Of a stretch of 64,000 bases of DNA, positions 25,515 to 33,719 are shown in pieces. The stretch spans positions 930,001 through 994,000 of the forward strand of contig JBDXCG010000003.1 in assembly GCA_039980455.1 (NCBI GenBank). The letters are read 5' to 3'. The position numbers and the translations under genes are program-made. Below the pieces are notes generated by a model that was not told the origin of the DNA, did not search any database, and worked only from the letters and a program-made list of their open reading frames with translations. Positions within the stretch are counted from its first letter, which is position 1; every line of letters starts with the position of its first letter. This DNA comes from CALINF01 sp039980455. GTDB lineage: Bacteria; Pseudomonadota; Gammaproteobacteria; Pseudomonadales; Halieaceae.

Positions 25515-26239
25515 CATCCTCGTTGCGGGAACTAAAGGTATATACCACCTATCCGCACAGCTGCAGCTACCTTGAAGACGAGGAAGCCACAACGCTGTTT
25601 GTAGACCCTCGCCAATCCGTTGATCAGCGCCTGTACAGCAATCTATCGCTATTGGGCTTTCGGCGCAGCGGCAGCCATATTTACCGCCCGCACTGCACCT
25701 ACTGCAACGCCTGCATACCAGCGCGTGTGCCCGTAAAGGATTTTGCGCCGACGCGCAGCCAACGCCGAGTGATGCGCCGCAACCAAGACCTAATGGTTGA
25801 GCGTACAAGCGATATTCGCGACGATGCGGCTTATGCGTTGTACGAGACCTATATTCGCGAGCGCCACGCCGATGGCGATATGTTCCCTCCTGATCGAGAG
25901 CAATACGACTCATTCTTGAACAACGCCTGGGACTGCACCCGCTACTATCGCTTCTACGATCGCCAACAGCTGATCGCTATCGCTGTCGTAGATGTCATGC
26001 TCGACGGCCTCTCAGCCATATATACGTTCTTCGATCCCAGCTTAGACAAACGTAGCCTGGGCAAATACGCCATCCTGTGGCAGATCGAGCAAGCTAGGGA
26101 AATGGGGCTGAATTACCTGTACCTGGGCTACTGGATTAAAAACTGCCAGAAAATGGCATACAAAGATGCCTACCAGCCGCTAGAGCTTTTCCGCGACAGC
26201 CAATGGCACCCGTTTGAAGGCGACAAAGCGCCAGACTAA
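25511..26239 (+). CDS. bpt: Aspartate/glutamate leucyltransferase (Bpt)
   Basis: Transfers Leu from Leu-tRNA to N-terminal Asp or Glu, feeding the N-degron pathway; the family resembles eukaryotic arginyltransferase ATE1. It has 242 residues from the GTG that overlaps the aat stop (GTGA). Seen are the N-terminal cysteine motif region YTTYPHSCSYLEDEEATTLF, the RPHCTYCNACIPARVPV cysteine cluster, the RRVMRRNQDL segment and LNYLYLGYWIKNCQKMAYK. An alternative upstream ATG at 25478 would lie inside aat and is unlikely. Confidence 0.95.
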   Translation: MTSSLRELKVYTTYPHSCSYLEDEEATTLFVDPRQSVDQRLYSNLSLLGFRRSGSHIYRPHCTYCNACIPARVPVKDFAPTRSQRRVMRRNQDLMVERTSDIRDDAAYALYETYIRERHADGDMFPPDREQYDSFLNNAWDCTRYYRFYDRQQLIAIAVVDVMLDGLSAIYTFFDPSLDKRSLGKYAILWQIEQAREMGLNYLYLGYWIKNCQKMAYKDAYQPLELFRDSQWHPFEGDKAPD

Positions 26240-26261
26240 CGCCCCGTTAAAACAACAAGTT

Positions 26262-26290
26262 TTGCCAGAGATAGCGCTGGTACGCATACG
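26262..26290 (+). promoter_or_regulatory. Candidate sigma-70 promoter of infA
   Basis: TTGCCA (26262-26267), five of six to the -35 consensus, is followed after 17 bases by CATACG (26285-26290), a weak -10. Transcription would start near 26297, about 45 bases before the infA ATG. Confidence 0.4.
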
Positions 26291-26340
26291 CCTTTTCAGG
26301 CAAAATGCGCCCCTTATTTTTAGTATGGAACGGCCGCCGT

Positions 26341-26559
26341 ATGGCAAAGGAAGATCAAATTGAAATGGAAGGCGAGGTAATTGATACCCTGCCTAACACC
26401 ACATTCCGCGTAGAGCTGGAGAACGGCCACGTTGTGACTGCTCACATCTCGGGCAAAATGCGTAAGAACTACATCCGCATTCTCACTGGCGACAAAGTGC
26501 GTGTTGAACTCACACCGTACGACCTCACCAAGGGCCGCATCACTTACCGCGAGCGCTAA
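26341..26559 (+). CDS. infA: Translation initiation factor IF-1
   Basis: Small OB-fold protein that occupies the ribosomal A site during initiation. It has 72 residues from the ATG at 26341, exactly the usual length; the frame is open 12 codons further upstream but these are not part of IF-1. Characteristic segments are DQIEMEGEVIDTLPNTTFRV, GHVVTAHISGKMRKNYIRI and the C-terminal KGRITYRER. Its position beside aat/bpt and convergent to clpA is conserved in many gammaproteobacteria. Confidence 0.98.
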   Translation: MAKEDQIEMEGEVIDTLPNTTFRVELENGHVVTAHISGKMRKNYIRILTGDKVRVELTPYDLTKGRITYRER

Positions 26560-26596
26560 AATGCAAAAGGCCCCGGTCAATTCATGACCGAGGCCT
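26557..26596 (-). terminator. Intrinsic terminator of clpA
   Basis: On the minus strand, a 12 bp stem AGGCCTCGGTCA/TGACCGGGGCCT (one G-U pair) with a 5-base loop is followed by TTTTGCATTTT. It lies 51 bases after the clpA stop. Read on the plus strand the stem has a C-A mismatch and no T-run, so it serves clpA rather than infA. Confidence 0.8.
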
Positions 26597-26647
26597 ATAA
26601 GACGATCGTTCTGTCTTGTTGCTTAGATAACCCGAGTTAAGTCACCG

Positions 26648-28930
26648 CTAGCTTTCCTCCAGCGCGACCTCCTCCTCTTCTACTGTTACCGCAAGCTCGT
26701 CGGCTTTCTTGTCCAGCGTGACATTTGCCGTGCCGCCAGTCTTGGCCAAGGGGCCAAACAGCACCATCTCTGCCAATGGCTTCTTGATGTGCTCCTGGAT
26801 AACACGCTCCATGGGTCTCGCTCCCATGTGAATGTCATAGCCCTTCTCAACCAGCCACAATCTGGCATCTTCATCCACATTGAGCGTGACACGCTTCTCG
26901 TCGAGCTGCCCTTGTAGTTCTGTAAGGAACTTGTCCACCACTGTGAGGATAACGCCCTCATCGAGAGGCTCGAACTGAACAATGCTATCGAGACGGTTAC
27001 GGAATTCAGGCGTGAACATCTTGTTAATGGCTTCCATACCATCGGTGCTGTGATCCTGGCTGGTAAAGCCAATAGACCGCCGGCTGATATTCTCCGCGCC
27101 CGCATTCGTGGTCATGATCAGAATCACATTACGGAAGTCAGCCTTGCGCCCGTTATTGTCCGTTAACGTGCCGTGGTCCATTACCTGCAATAGCAAGTTG
27201 AATACATCGGGGTGCGCCTTTTCGATCTCGTCGAGCAGTATCACCGCATGTGGATGCTTGGTGGCTGCGTCCGTTAACAAGCCGCCCTGATCAAAACCCA
27301 CGTATCCAGGTGGCGCACCAATCAAGCGCGACACTGTGTGGCGCTCCATGTACTCCGACATATCAAAGCGGATAAGTTCTAACCCTAATATATTCGCGAG
27401 CTGGCGCGTGACTTCTGTTTTACCCACGCCCGTTGGACCTGCCAGCAGGAAGGAGCCAATTGGCTTATCCCCGCCGCGTAGTCCGGCGCGCGCCATCTTG
27501 ATAGACGTTGCCAGGCTGGTAATGGCCTTATCCTGACCAAACACCACCATCTGCAAATTGTTCTCCAGCTTCTGCAATATCTCTTTATCGTCGTGGCTAA
27601 CGGTTTTTGGCGGAATGCGTGCAATCTTGGCGATTACGGCTTCGATATCGCCCACACCAATCACCTTCTTGCGCTTGGACGGCGTTTGCAGTTGCTGATA
27701 CGCGCCTGCCTCATCGATCACATCGATCGCCTTGTCTGGCAGAAAGCGATCGGTGATGTAACGCGCCGACAAGTCTGTGGCTACGCGCAGTGCTTTGTCG
27801 GTGTAACGCAGTCCGTGATGTTCTTCAAAGCGAGACTTGAGCCCTTTGAGGATCTTGTAAGCGTCGTCGACGCTGGGCTCCAGTACATCAATCTTCTGGA
27901 ACCGACGGCTGAGCGCCTTGTCTTTATCGAAGATACCGCGGTATTCCTGAAAGGTAGTAGACCCTATGCAGCGCAGCTTGCCCGACGTCAGTAAGGGCTT
28001 GAGCAGGTTACTGGCATCCATCACGCCGCCAGAGGCAGCTCCGGCGCCAATGATCGTGTGTATCTCGTCGATGAACAGAATTGCGCCTTCACGGCGCTTG
28101 AGCTCGGCCAATAGGCCCTTGAAGCGCTTCTCGAAATCGCCTCGGTACTTAGTACCCGCCAACAGCGAGCCCAGGTCCAGCGAATACACAACGGAGTCAG
28201 CCAGCATTTCGGGGACTTCGCCGTCCACAATCATCTTGGCCAGACCTTCGGCAATGGCGGTTTTACCCACGCCCGACTCGCCGACCAATAGTGGGTTGTT
28301 CTTACGCCTGCGCGCGAGTATCTGCGCTACGCGCTCTACTTCGGGAATGCGGCCAATCAGTGGGTCAATGTGCCCCGCCGCCGCTTCTTCATTCAAGTTA
28401 GTGGCAAAGCTGTCCAGCGGATTGCTTTCGCCCTCATCCACCGTGCCGTCTTCGCTGGCTGCCGTGGGATCGTCTGATGCCTCACCGTCTTCGTCAACCT
28501 TGGAAATACCGTGAGTGATGTAGTTCACCACGTCTAAGCGCGCAATACTCTGCGTTTTAAGGAAGTATACGGCTTGGCTCTCCTGCTCGGAGAAGATGGC
28601 AACCAGCACGTTTGCACCGTTTACCTCGCTTTTGCCAGAGCTCTGTACATGGAACACGGCGCGCTGCAAAACCCGCTGAAAGCCCAGCGTTGGTTGTGTA
28701 TCGCGATCGTCTTCGTCTTCGGGAATGAGAGGTGTGGTGGCATCTACAAACTCCACCAGATCACCGCGCAGGCCGCTGATATCAGCGCCGCAGGCATTGA
28801 GCACGCCAATGGCGTCGTTGTTGTCTAGTAGCGCCAGCAGCAGGTGCTCTACTGTCATGAATTCATGACGCTTGGCTCTGGCGCTGCGAAATGCATCATT
28901 CAGCGTCTGTTCCAGATCTTTACTCAGCAT
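26648..28930 (-). CDS. clpA: ATP-dependent Clp protease ATP-binding subunit ClpA
   Basis: Hexameric AAA+ unfoldase that feeds ClpP. It has 760 residues from the ATG at 28930 (E. coli 758); AGGAG sits upstream. Order: N-domain (LSKDLEQTLNDAFRSARAKR), D1 with Walker A VGESGVGKTAIAEGLAKMI and ILFIDEIHTIIGAG, D2 with Walker A GPTGVGKTEVTRQLANILG and VILLDEIEKAHPDV. The ClpP-binding IGF-type loop appears as SIGFTSQDHS before the MFTPEFRNRLD segment. It lies 19 bases after clpS in one operon, so adaptor and unfoldase are made together. clpP is encoded about 14 kb away at 42,863. Confidence 0.97.
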   Translation of the reverse strand: MLSKDLEQTLNDAFRSARAKRHEFMTVEHLLLALLDNNDAIGVLNACGADISGLRGDLVEFVDATTPLIPEDEDDRDTQPTLGFQRVLQRAVFHVQSSGKSEVNGANVLVAIFSEQESQAVYFLKTQSIARLDVVNYITHGISKVDEDGEASDDPTAASEDGTVDEGESNPLDSFATNLNEEAAAGHIDPLIGRIPEVERVAQILARRRKNNPLLVGESGVGKTAIAEGLAKMIVDGEVPEMLADSVVYSLDLGSLLAGTKYRGDFEKRFKGLLAELKRREGAILFIDEIHTIIGAGAASGGVMDASNLLKPLLTSGKLRCIGSTTFQEYRGIFDKDKALSRRFQKIDVLEPSVDDAYKILKGLKSRFEEHHGLRYTDKALRVATDLSARYITDRFLPDKAIDVIDEAGAYQQLQTPSKRKKVIGVGDIEAVIAKIARIPPKTVSHDDKEILQKLENNLQMVVFGQDKAITSLATSIKMARAGLRGGDKPIGSFLLAGPTGVGKTEVTRQLANILGLELIRFDMSEYMERHTVSRLIGAPPGYVGFDQGGLLTDAATKHPHAVILLDEIEKAHPDVFNLLLQVMDHGTLTDNNGRKADFRNVILIMTTNAGAENISRRSIGFTSQDHSTDGMEAINKMFTPEFRNRLDSIVQFEPLDEGVILTVVDKFLTELQGQLDEKRVTLNVDEDARLWLVEKGYDIHMGARPMERVIQEHIKKPLAEMVLFGPLAKTGGTANVTLDKKADELAVTVEEEEVALEES

Positions 28931-28949
28931 ACGTACCGCTCCTCGGGCC

Positions 28950-29312
28950 TTAGCCCTCCGATGCTTCGATTTCACACAACAGGGGGTGTTGGCTCTCCCG
29001 TGCGTACTGGTTTACTTCTGCAGCCTTCGTTTCAGCGATGTCACGCGTATAGATACCGCAGACACCCTTACCTTGGGTATGCACTGTGAGCATTACGTGC
29101 GTAGCCTGCTCGCGGTTCATACGGAAAAACGTCTCCAGCACTTCAACCACAAATTCCATTGGCGTGTAGTCATCGTTCATGAGCACCACTTTGAACAATG
29201 GTGGCTTCTTGAGCTCAGGTTTGGATTCCTGCAGCGCCAGGCCACCGTCTGAATCGTGCTCTTCGCCAGACAGTCGAATCGTGTTCATTACTGAAGAAAC
29301 TAACGTACTCAC
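28950..29312 (-). CDS. clpS: ATP-dependent Clp protease adaptor ClpS
   Basis: Adaptor that delivers proteins with N-terminal Leu, Phe, Tyr or Trp to ClpAP. It has 120 residues from a GTG; an ATG eight codons further in (29288) is equally possible since neither has a strong ribosome site. The recognition pocket is in FKVVLMNDDYTPMEFVVEVL (Asn-Asp) with the His of MLTVHTQGKGVCGIY. A flexible N-terminal arm of about 35 residues precedes the folded domain, as in known ClpS. First gene of the clpSA operon. Confidence 0.96.
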   Translation of the reverse strand: MSTLVSSVMNTIRLSGEEHDSDGGLALQESKPELKKPPLFKVVLMNDDYTPMEFVVEVLETFFRMNREQATHVMLTVHTQGKGVCGIYTRDIAETKAAEVNQYARESQHPLLCEIEASEG

Positions 29313-29504
29313 TACAGTTACTCAATTACCGTTTGTATAGACATGGGGTCATTATAAGCGAATTCAATCTTGGTACTAGTTTGGGCTAAATCTGAGGCTT
29401 ATGGGGTGCAAGGGCCTACTGACTCGACCCGTAGTGCCAGGCCCTGCTGGCTGGGCTGGCGCGGCTTGGGTTTGTGGTTACCTAGGCCCTGCTGACTGAG
29501 TTCG

Positions 29505-29620
29505 CGCTGCGACCACTACCTTGATGGCCGAATCGGCCGCTGCGGAACTCGCCTTCGGCTCAAACAGTCCTCGCGGAAACCCCGATTCACCCATCAAAGT
29601 AAAGCGTGGCCTTATGCAGC
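29505..29620 (+). repeat. Dispersed repeat, copy 1 (inverted relative to copy 2)
   Basis: The core 29533-29585 is a perfect 53-base inverted match to 29925-29977. Weaker similarity extends the unit on both sides, through TAGTGG-type sequence near 29510-29520 and GTAAAGCGTGGC near 29598-29612, giving about 110 bases. Edges are approximate. One possible reading is a miniature, non-autonomous dispersed element. Confidence 0.75.
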
Positions 29621-29889
29621 GCCAACCCAGACAGCAGCGCCTTGGGAATTCTATTGCGATAAACGAAGCCCCTTCAATAGGACTCACTTTTAGACCACAC
29701 CGATGTATTGCGCCGCGCAGCGTCAAACTAGCCAGCAGCACCTAACAAGTTGCCTACTGGGGGTAGAAAACAGCAGAATTACGCGTAAGAAACAGGTAGT
29801 ACACATTCGGGCGGAAAACGCGCGCGACACCGAACGTAAAACAGCCGCGGTCTAGATACGTGAATTGGAGGCTCTGCTGGTTCGAATGG

Positions 29890-30007
29890 CACTGCATGAG
29901 CCACGCTTTACCGTGAGCATTGGCTCGGGGTTTCCGCGAGGACTGTTTGAGCCGAAGGCGAGTTCCGCAGCGGCCGAGCCAATGCTTAAGGTAGTGGCTG
30001 CAGAGCC
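29890..30007 (-). repeat. Dispersed repeat, copy 2
   Basis: The reverse complement of the core 29925-29977 is identical to copy 1 over 53 bases. The flanks GCCACGCTTTAC (29900-29911) and AAGGTAGTGGCTGCAG (29987-30002) match copy 1 imperfectly. The two copies are 339 bases apart, so a transcript through both could fold into one long stem. Confidence 0.75.
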
Positions 30008-30059
30008 ATACGAACCAGCAGAGCCGGCACACACCGCTACTAGCACGATCATCAGGCAC

Positions 30060-30083
30060 AAAAAAACCGGCCGAAGCCGGTTC
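30060..30083 (-). terminator. Intrinsic terminator of etfBA
   Basis: On the minus strand AACCGGC-TTCG-GCCGGTT runs straight into a T-run of seven (30060-30066). It lies about 25 bases after the etfA stop and is a textbook Rho-independent terminator with a UUCG tetraloop. Confidence 0.92.
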
Positions 30084-30107
30084 TCTTGAAGTACAGCTAA
30101 GTCTGAA

Positions 30108-31037
30108 TCAGATTTTGCCTTCAAACTCCGGTAGTGCGTCGAACAAGTCAGCCACGAGGCCGTAATCCGCTACCTGGAAAATCGGTGCGTCTTCGTCCTT
30201 GTTGATTGCAACAATCACTTTGGAATCTTTCATGCCGGCCAAGTGCTGAATAGCACCGGAGATACCAACAGCGATGTACAGATCAGGTGCGACGATCTTA
30301 CCCGTCTGGCCTACCTGCATATCGTTGGGTACAAAGCCTGCGTCAACTGCAGCGCGCGATGCGCCAATCGCAGCGCCAAGCTTGTCGGCAATGCCTTCGA
30401 GCAGCTTGAAGTTTTCGCCGTTCTGCATACCACGACCACCAGATATTACGACGGAGGCTGCGGTGAGTTCGGGACGGTCAGAGACCGCTACTTCTTCACC
30501 AACAAATGTCGAAATACCAGCATCGTGAACTGTATCTACTGCTTCGACGGCAGCGGAACCACCCTCAGCAGCCACACCGTCAAACGCTGTTGATCGAACC
30601 GTGATGACCTTCTTTGCATCAGAGGATTTAACCGTTGCAATCACGTTACCAGCATAGATGGGACGCTTAAACGTATCGGCAGATTCAACCGCGATGATGT
30701 CGGAGATCTGTCCTACGTCGAGCAGTGCTGCAACGCGCGGCATGATGTTCTTGCCGTTGCTGGTATCTGGAGCAATAACGTTGTCGTAGTTTGCTGCAAC
30801 ATCGGCTATCAGCAAGCTAACGTTCTCTGCCAACTGGTGTGCGTAAGCTGCATTATCAGCAACCAACACTTTGCCGACACCGGCCACCGCAGCTGCTGCT
30901 GTGCCTACAGCGCCGCAATCGGCACCTGCAACCAGAATATCGACATCTGCACCCATCGCCTGAGCTGCAGCTACCGCGTTTAGAGTAGCAGGCTTGAGGC
31001 TACTGTTATCGTGTTCTGCTATTACTAAAGTACTCAT
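30108..31037 (-). CDS. etfA: Electron transfer flavoprotein, alpha subunit
   Basis: FAD-carrying subunit of the heterodimeric ETF, which collects electrons from acyl-CoA and other dehydrogenases. It has 309 residues. The FAD-binding C-terminal domain shows VISGGRGMQNGENFKLLEGI, AIGASRAAVDAGFVPNDMQV, QTGKIVAPDLYIAVGISGAI and IVAINKDEDAPIFQVADYGL, all family signatures. It follows etfB with an ATGA overlap. The ETF-ubiquinone oxidoreductase gene is divergent just upstream, so the whole electron route from ETF to ubiquinone is encoded here. Confidence 0.98.
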   Translation of the reverse strand: MSTLVIAEHDNSSLKPATLNAVAAAQAMGADVDILVAGADCGAVGTAAAAVAGVGKVLVADNAAYAHQLAENVSLLIADVAANYDNVIAPDTSNGKNIMPRVAALLDVGQISDIIAVESADTFKRPIYAGNVIATVKSSDAKKVITVRSTAFDGVAAEGGSAAVEAVDTVHDAGISTFVGEEVAVSDRPELTAASVVISGGRGMQNGENFKLLEGIADKLGAAIGASRAAVDAGFVPNDMQVGQTGKIVAPDLYIAVGISGAIQHLAGMKDSKVIVAINKDEDAPIFQVADYGLVADLFDALPEFEGKI

Positions 31038-31786
31038 GAGATTACCTTCGCCTCATTTTTCAGTTTATCGACCAGCTGATCCACATCCTCAACAATGATA
31101 CCCGCCTGACGCTCTGCCGGGGGCTCAACCTTAACGAGAGTGATATGCGAAGTGACTGCCACACCCAGATCTTCGGGGGTGTAAACATCCAGCTGCTTTT
31201 TCTTGGCCTTCATGATGTTAGGCAGTGACGCATAACGAGGCTCATTCAGACGCAGGTCGGTAGTTACGACTGCTGGCAGAGACAGGCTGATGGTTTGCAG
31301 ACCGCCATCAATCTCACGGGTCACGTTCAGCTTGTCACCCTCTACTTTGATTTCCGATGCAAACGTGCCCTGCGGCATGCCCGCAAGAGCGCCCAGCATT
31401 TGTCCGGTTTGGTTGTTGTCGCCATCAATAGACTGCTTACCCAGGATAACCAACTGCGGTTGCTCCTTGTCGACAACGCCCTTGAGCAACTTGGCAATTT
31501 CCAGCGGCTCAACAGCGCCGTCAGTCTCTACCTGAATACCGCGATCGGCACCCAGTGCCAATGCTGTTCGAATCTGTTCCTGGCAGGCTTTTTCACCCAC
31601 TGATACTGCGATTACCTCGGTAGCCACGCCGGCTTCCTTGAGACGAACCGCCTCTTCTACAGCAATTTCACAGAATGGGTTGATAGACATCTTGACGTTG
31701 TTCAGATCGACGTCGGTGCCATCAGCTTTTGCGCGAACCTTGACGTTGTAGTCAACGACGCGCTTTATAGCAACTAGGACCTTCAT
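31034..31786 (-). CDS. etfB: Electron transfer flavoprotein, beta subunit
   Basis: AMP-binding subunit of ETF, 250 residues. It begins MKVLVAIKRVVDYNVKVRAK, the usual ETF-beta start, and contains NPFCEIAVEEAVRLKEAG, VILGKQSIDGDNNQTGQMLG and the ETF-beta signature region LPAVVTTDLRLNEPRYASLP with IMKAKKKQ. GGAGAC precedes the ATG at 31786. First gene of the etfBA operon. Confidence 0.98.
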   Translation of the reverse strand: MKVLVAIKRVVDYNVKVRAKADGTDVDLNNVKMSINPFCEIAVEEAVRLKEAGVATEVIAVSVGEKACQEQIRTALALGADRGIQVETDGAVEPLEIAKLLKGVVDKEQPQLVILGKQSIDGDNNQTGQMLGALAGMPQGTFASEIKVEGDKLNVTREIDGGLQTISLSLPAVVTTDLRLNEPRYASLPNIMKAKKKQLDVYTPEDLGVAVTSHITLVKVEPPAERQAGIIVEDVDQLVDKLKNEAKVIS

Positions 31787-31897
31787 GGAGTCTCCATCGG
31801 TTTACGGGGGTGAATGTCGGATGAATTGCCCAAAAAACGAGCACACCCAGTACAATTAGGGCGGGTATGTTGACGCCAAACCCATAGCAGGTCAAGG

Positions 31898-31909
31898 GTC
31901 ATTCATGAC
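31898..31909. promoter_or_regulatory. Small palindrome in the etfB/ETF-QO divergent promoter region
   Basis: GTCAT-TC-ATGAC, perfect 5-base arms, in the 271-base region between the divergent genes, next to GGTCAA repeats (31890-31895 and 31918-31923). It could be an operator for a fatty-acid or branched-chain catabolism regulator, but no specific consensus was recognised. Confidence 0.25.
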
Positions 31910-31960
31910 AGAAAAACGGTCAAAACCGGACATCCTGCCTATTCTCACCATTCACTCACT

Positions 31961-31990
31961 TTATGGTTTTTTATCGTTAAAAATTATATA
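31961..31990 (+). promoter_or_regulatory. Possible promoter of the ETF-QO gene
   Basis: An AT-rich stretch ends in TTATATA (31984-31990) with TTATGG 17 bases upstream (31961-31966), a weak -35. A start near 31997 would leave a leader of about 60 bases before the GTG at 32058. Confidence 0.3.
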
Positions 31991-32057
31991 GTTGCGTATT
32001 GGTCATCGTGCGTTCACAGACGCACGAAACACCCGTTACAGACAGGGAGATACGGTT

Positions 32058-33710
32058 GTGGAACGCGAATCAATGGAATTCGATGTAGTAATCGTTGGCG
32101 CTGGACCGGCCGGCTTATCGGCTGCCTGCAAGATCATGCAGCTAGCACAGGAAAAGGAAAAAGAAGTCACGGTTTGCGTGGTGGAGAAAGGTTCTGAAGT
32201 TGGCGCCCATATTCTCTCAGGCGCAGTACTGGAGCCACGAGCTCTCGACGAGCTGTTTCCCAACTGGAAAGAATTGGGCGCGCCGCTCAATACGCCAGTA
32301 ACCGGCGACAACTTTTTCTTTTACACGTCTGCCAAAGGCGCTATCAAGCTGCCGAATTTTCTAATTCCCAAGCCTACGCACAACGAAGGCAACTACATAG
32401 TCTCCATGGGTAATGTGTGTCGTTGGCTGGCTGAACAGGCCGAGAATCTGGGCGTGGAAGTCTATCCTGGTTTTGCCGCATCGGAAGTACTGTTCCACGA
32501 CGATGGTCGGGTAAAAGGGATCGCCACTGGCGATATGGGTATTAGCGCTACCGGCGAGCAGAAAGACAGCTACATGCCCGGAATGGAGCTACACGCTAAG
32601 TACACATTGTTTGCAGAAGGTTGCCGTGGCCACCTGGGCAAGCAGCTCATCGACAAACTCGACCTCGATGAGGGCAAAGACCCACAGCACTACGGCTTGG
32701 GTATAAAAGAAGTGTGGGAGATTCCCGCTGACAAGCATCAGGAAGGTCTGGTGGTGCACGGCTTGGGCTGGCCCCTGGCTGAAAGCGGCTCTTCTGGCGG
32801 TGCCTTTTTGTATCACGCCGAAAACAACCAGGCTTACATCGGCCTCATTACCGACCTGAACTACAAAAACCCTCACGTTAGCCCGTTTGAGGAGTTTCAG
32901 CGCTGGAAGCATCATCCCGAGACATTAAAATATCTTGAAGGCGGCACTCGCCTGAGCTACGGCGCGCGCGCCATTGCCAAAGGTGGTCTGAATTCCCTGC
33001 CCAAGATGCATTTTCCGGGTGGCCTGCTTATTGGCTGCGATGCGGGCACGCTTAACAGCGTTAAGATCAAGGGCAACCATACGGCAATGAAGAGCGGCCT
33101 GCTGGCTGCCGAGACCGTTGTAGATGCACTGCTGCAGGGTGAGTCTGCACCAGCAGATCTCACAGCATATGCCACAGCTGTAGAGAACTCGTGGATGCAT
33201 GAAGAGCTGTACACTACACGCAACTTCTCCGGCTTCATGCACAAGTTTGGATTCATGATCGGCTCAGCGATGGTCTGGATCGACCAAACGATTTTCCGTG
33301 GCAAGCTACCGTTTACATTGAACGATACGGTGCCTGACTATGCTGCATTAAAGCCAGCGGCTGAGTGCAAGAAGATCGATTACCCTAAGCCCGACAATAC
33401 CATCAGCTTTGATCGTTTATCTTCGGTGTTTCTATCGAACACCAATCACGAAGAAGATCAGCCTTGTCACCTAACGTTGATCGACGACAGCGTACCGCTG
33501 GATAAAAACCTGCCATTGTACGATGAACCCGCGCAGCGCTACTGTCCTGCAGGTGTGTACGAGATCGTTGAAGGTGAAGACGGTAAACGCTTCCAGATAA
33601 ACGCGCAGAACTGTGTGCACTGTAAAACCTGCGACATCAAAGATCCGTCGCAAAACATTGTCTGGGTTACCCCGGAAGGCTTCGGCGGACCAAACTACCC
33701 TAATATGTAA
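32058..33710 (+). CDS. etfD: Electron transfer flavoprotein-ubiquinone oxidoreductase
   Basis: Membrane-associated FAD and [4Fe-4S] enzyme passing electrons from ETF to ubiquinone. It has 550 residues. The start is the GTG at 32058, seven bases after AGGGAGA; homologues begin with the same E-R-E-x-M-E-F-D-V-V sequence. The FAD loop is VVIVGAGPAGLSAACKI, and the LIGCDAGTLNSVKIKGNHTA segment is typical. The cluster motif near the C-terminus has Cys residues in YCPAGVYE and NCVHCKTCDIKDPSQNI. It is divergent from etfBA. Confidence 0.96.
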   Translation: MERESMEFDVVIVGAGPAGLSAACKIMQLAQEKEKEVTVCVVEKGSEVGAHILSGAVLEPRALDELFPNWKELGAPLNTPVTGDNFFFYTSAKGAIKLPNFLIPKPTHNEGNYIVSMGNVCRWLAEQAENLGVEVYPGFAASEVLFHDDGRVKGIATGDMGISATGEQKDSYMPGMELHAKYTLFAEGCRGHLGKQLIDKLDLDEGKDPQHYGLGIKEVWEIPADKHQEGLVVHGLGWPLAESGSSGGAFLYHAENNQAYIGLITDLNYKNPHVSPFEEFQRWKHHPETLKYLEGGTRLSYGARAIAKGGLNSLPKMHFPGGLLIGCDAGTLNSVKIKGNHTAMKSGLLAAETVVDALLQGESAPADLTAYATAVENSWMHEELYTTRNFSGFMHKFGFMIGSAMVWIDQTIFRGKLPFTLNDTVPDYAALKPAAECKKIDYPKPDNTISFDRLSSVFLSNTNHEEDQPCHLTLIDDSVPLDKNLPLYDEPAQRYCPAGVYEIVEGEDGKRFQINAQNCVHCKTCDIKDPSQNIVWVTPEGFGGPNYPNM

Positions 33711-33719
33711 TAGCGGTAC

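Larger units (their letters stand above)
29313..30059. other. Long intergenic region with repeats between clpS and etfA
   Basis: About 750 bases without a credible gene. It holds three short degenerate direct repeats of the form GGCCCTGCTGGCTG (29412-29426, 29439-29454, 29484-29500) and two inverted copies of a longer repeat (listed separately). The clpS promoter should lie at 29313-29400, but no clear boxes were found. Small frames here translate the repeat and share its SNSPRGNP peptide; they are not considered genes. Confidence 0.6.

Noticed and set aside
26557..26596. The infA/clpA hairpin as a bidirectional terminator
   Set aside because: On the plus strand the stem has a C-A mismatch and is followed by ATAAGAC, so it is only convincing for clpA.
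29478..29741. 87-residue minus-strand reading frame between clpS and etfA
   Set aside because: It mostly translates the dispersed repeat (SNSPRGNP-type peptide), has no ribosome site and no family features.
29852..30124. 90-residue minus-strand frame with a hydrophobic segment downstream of etfA
   Set aside because: It starts inside etfA, runs through the etfA terminator and then into the repeat; coding is very unlikely.
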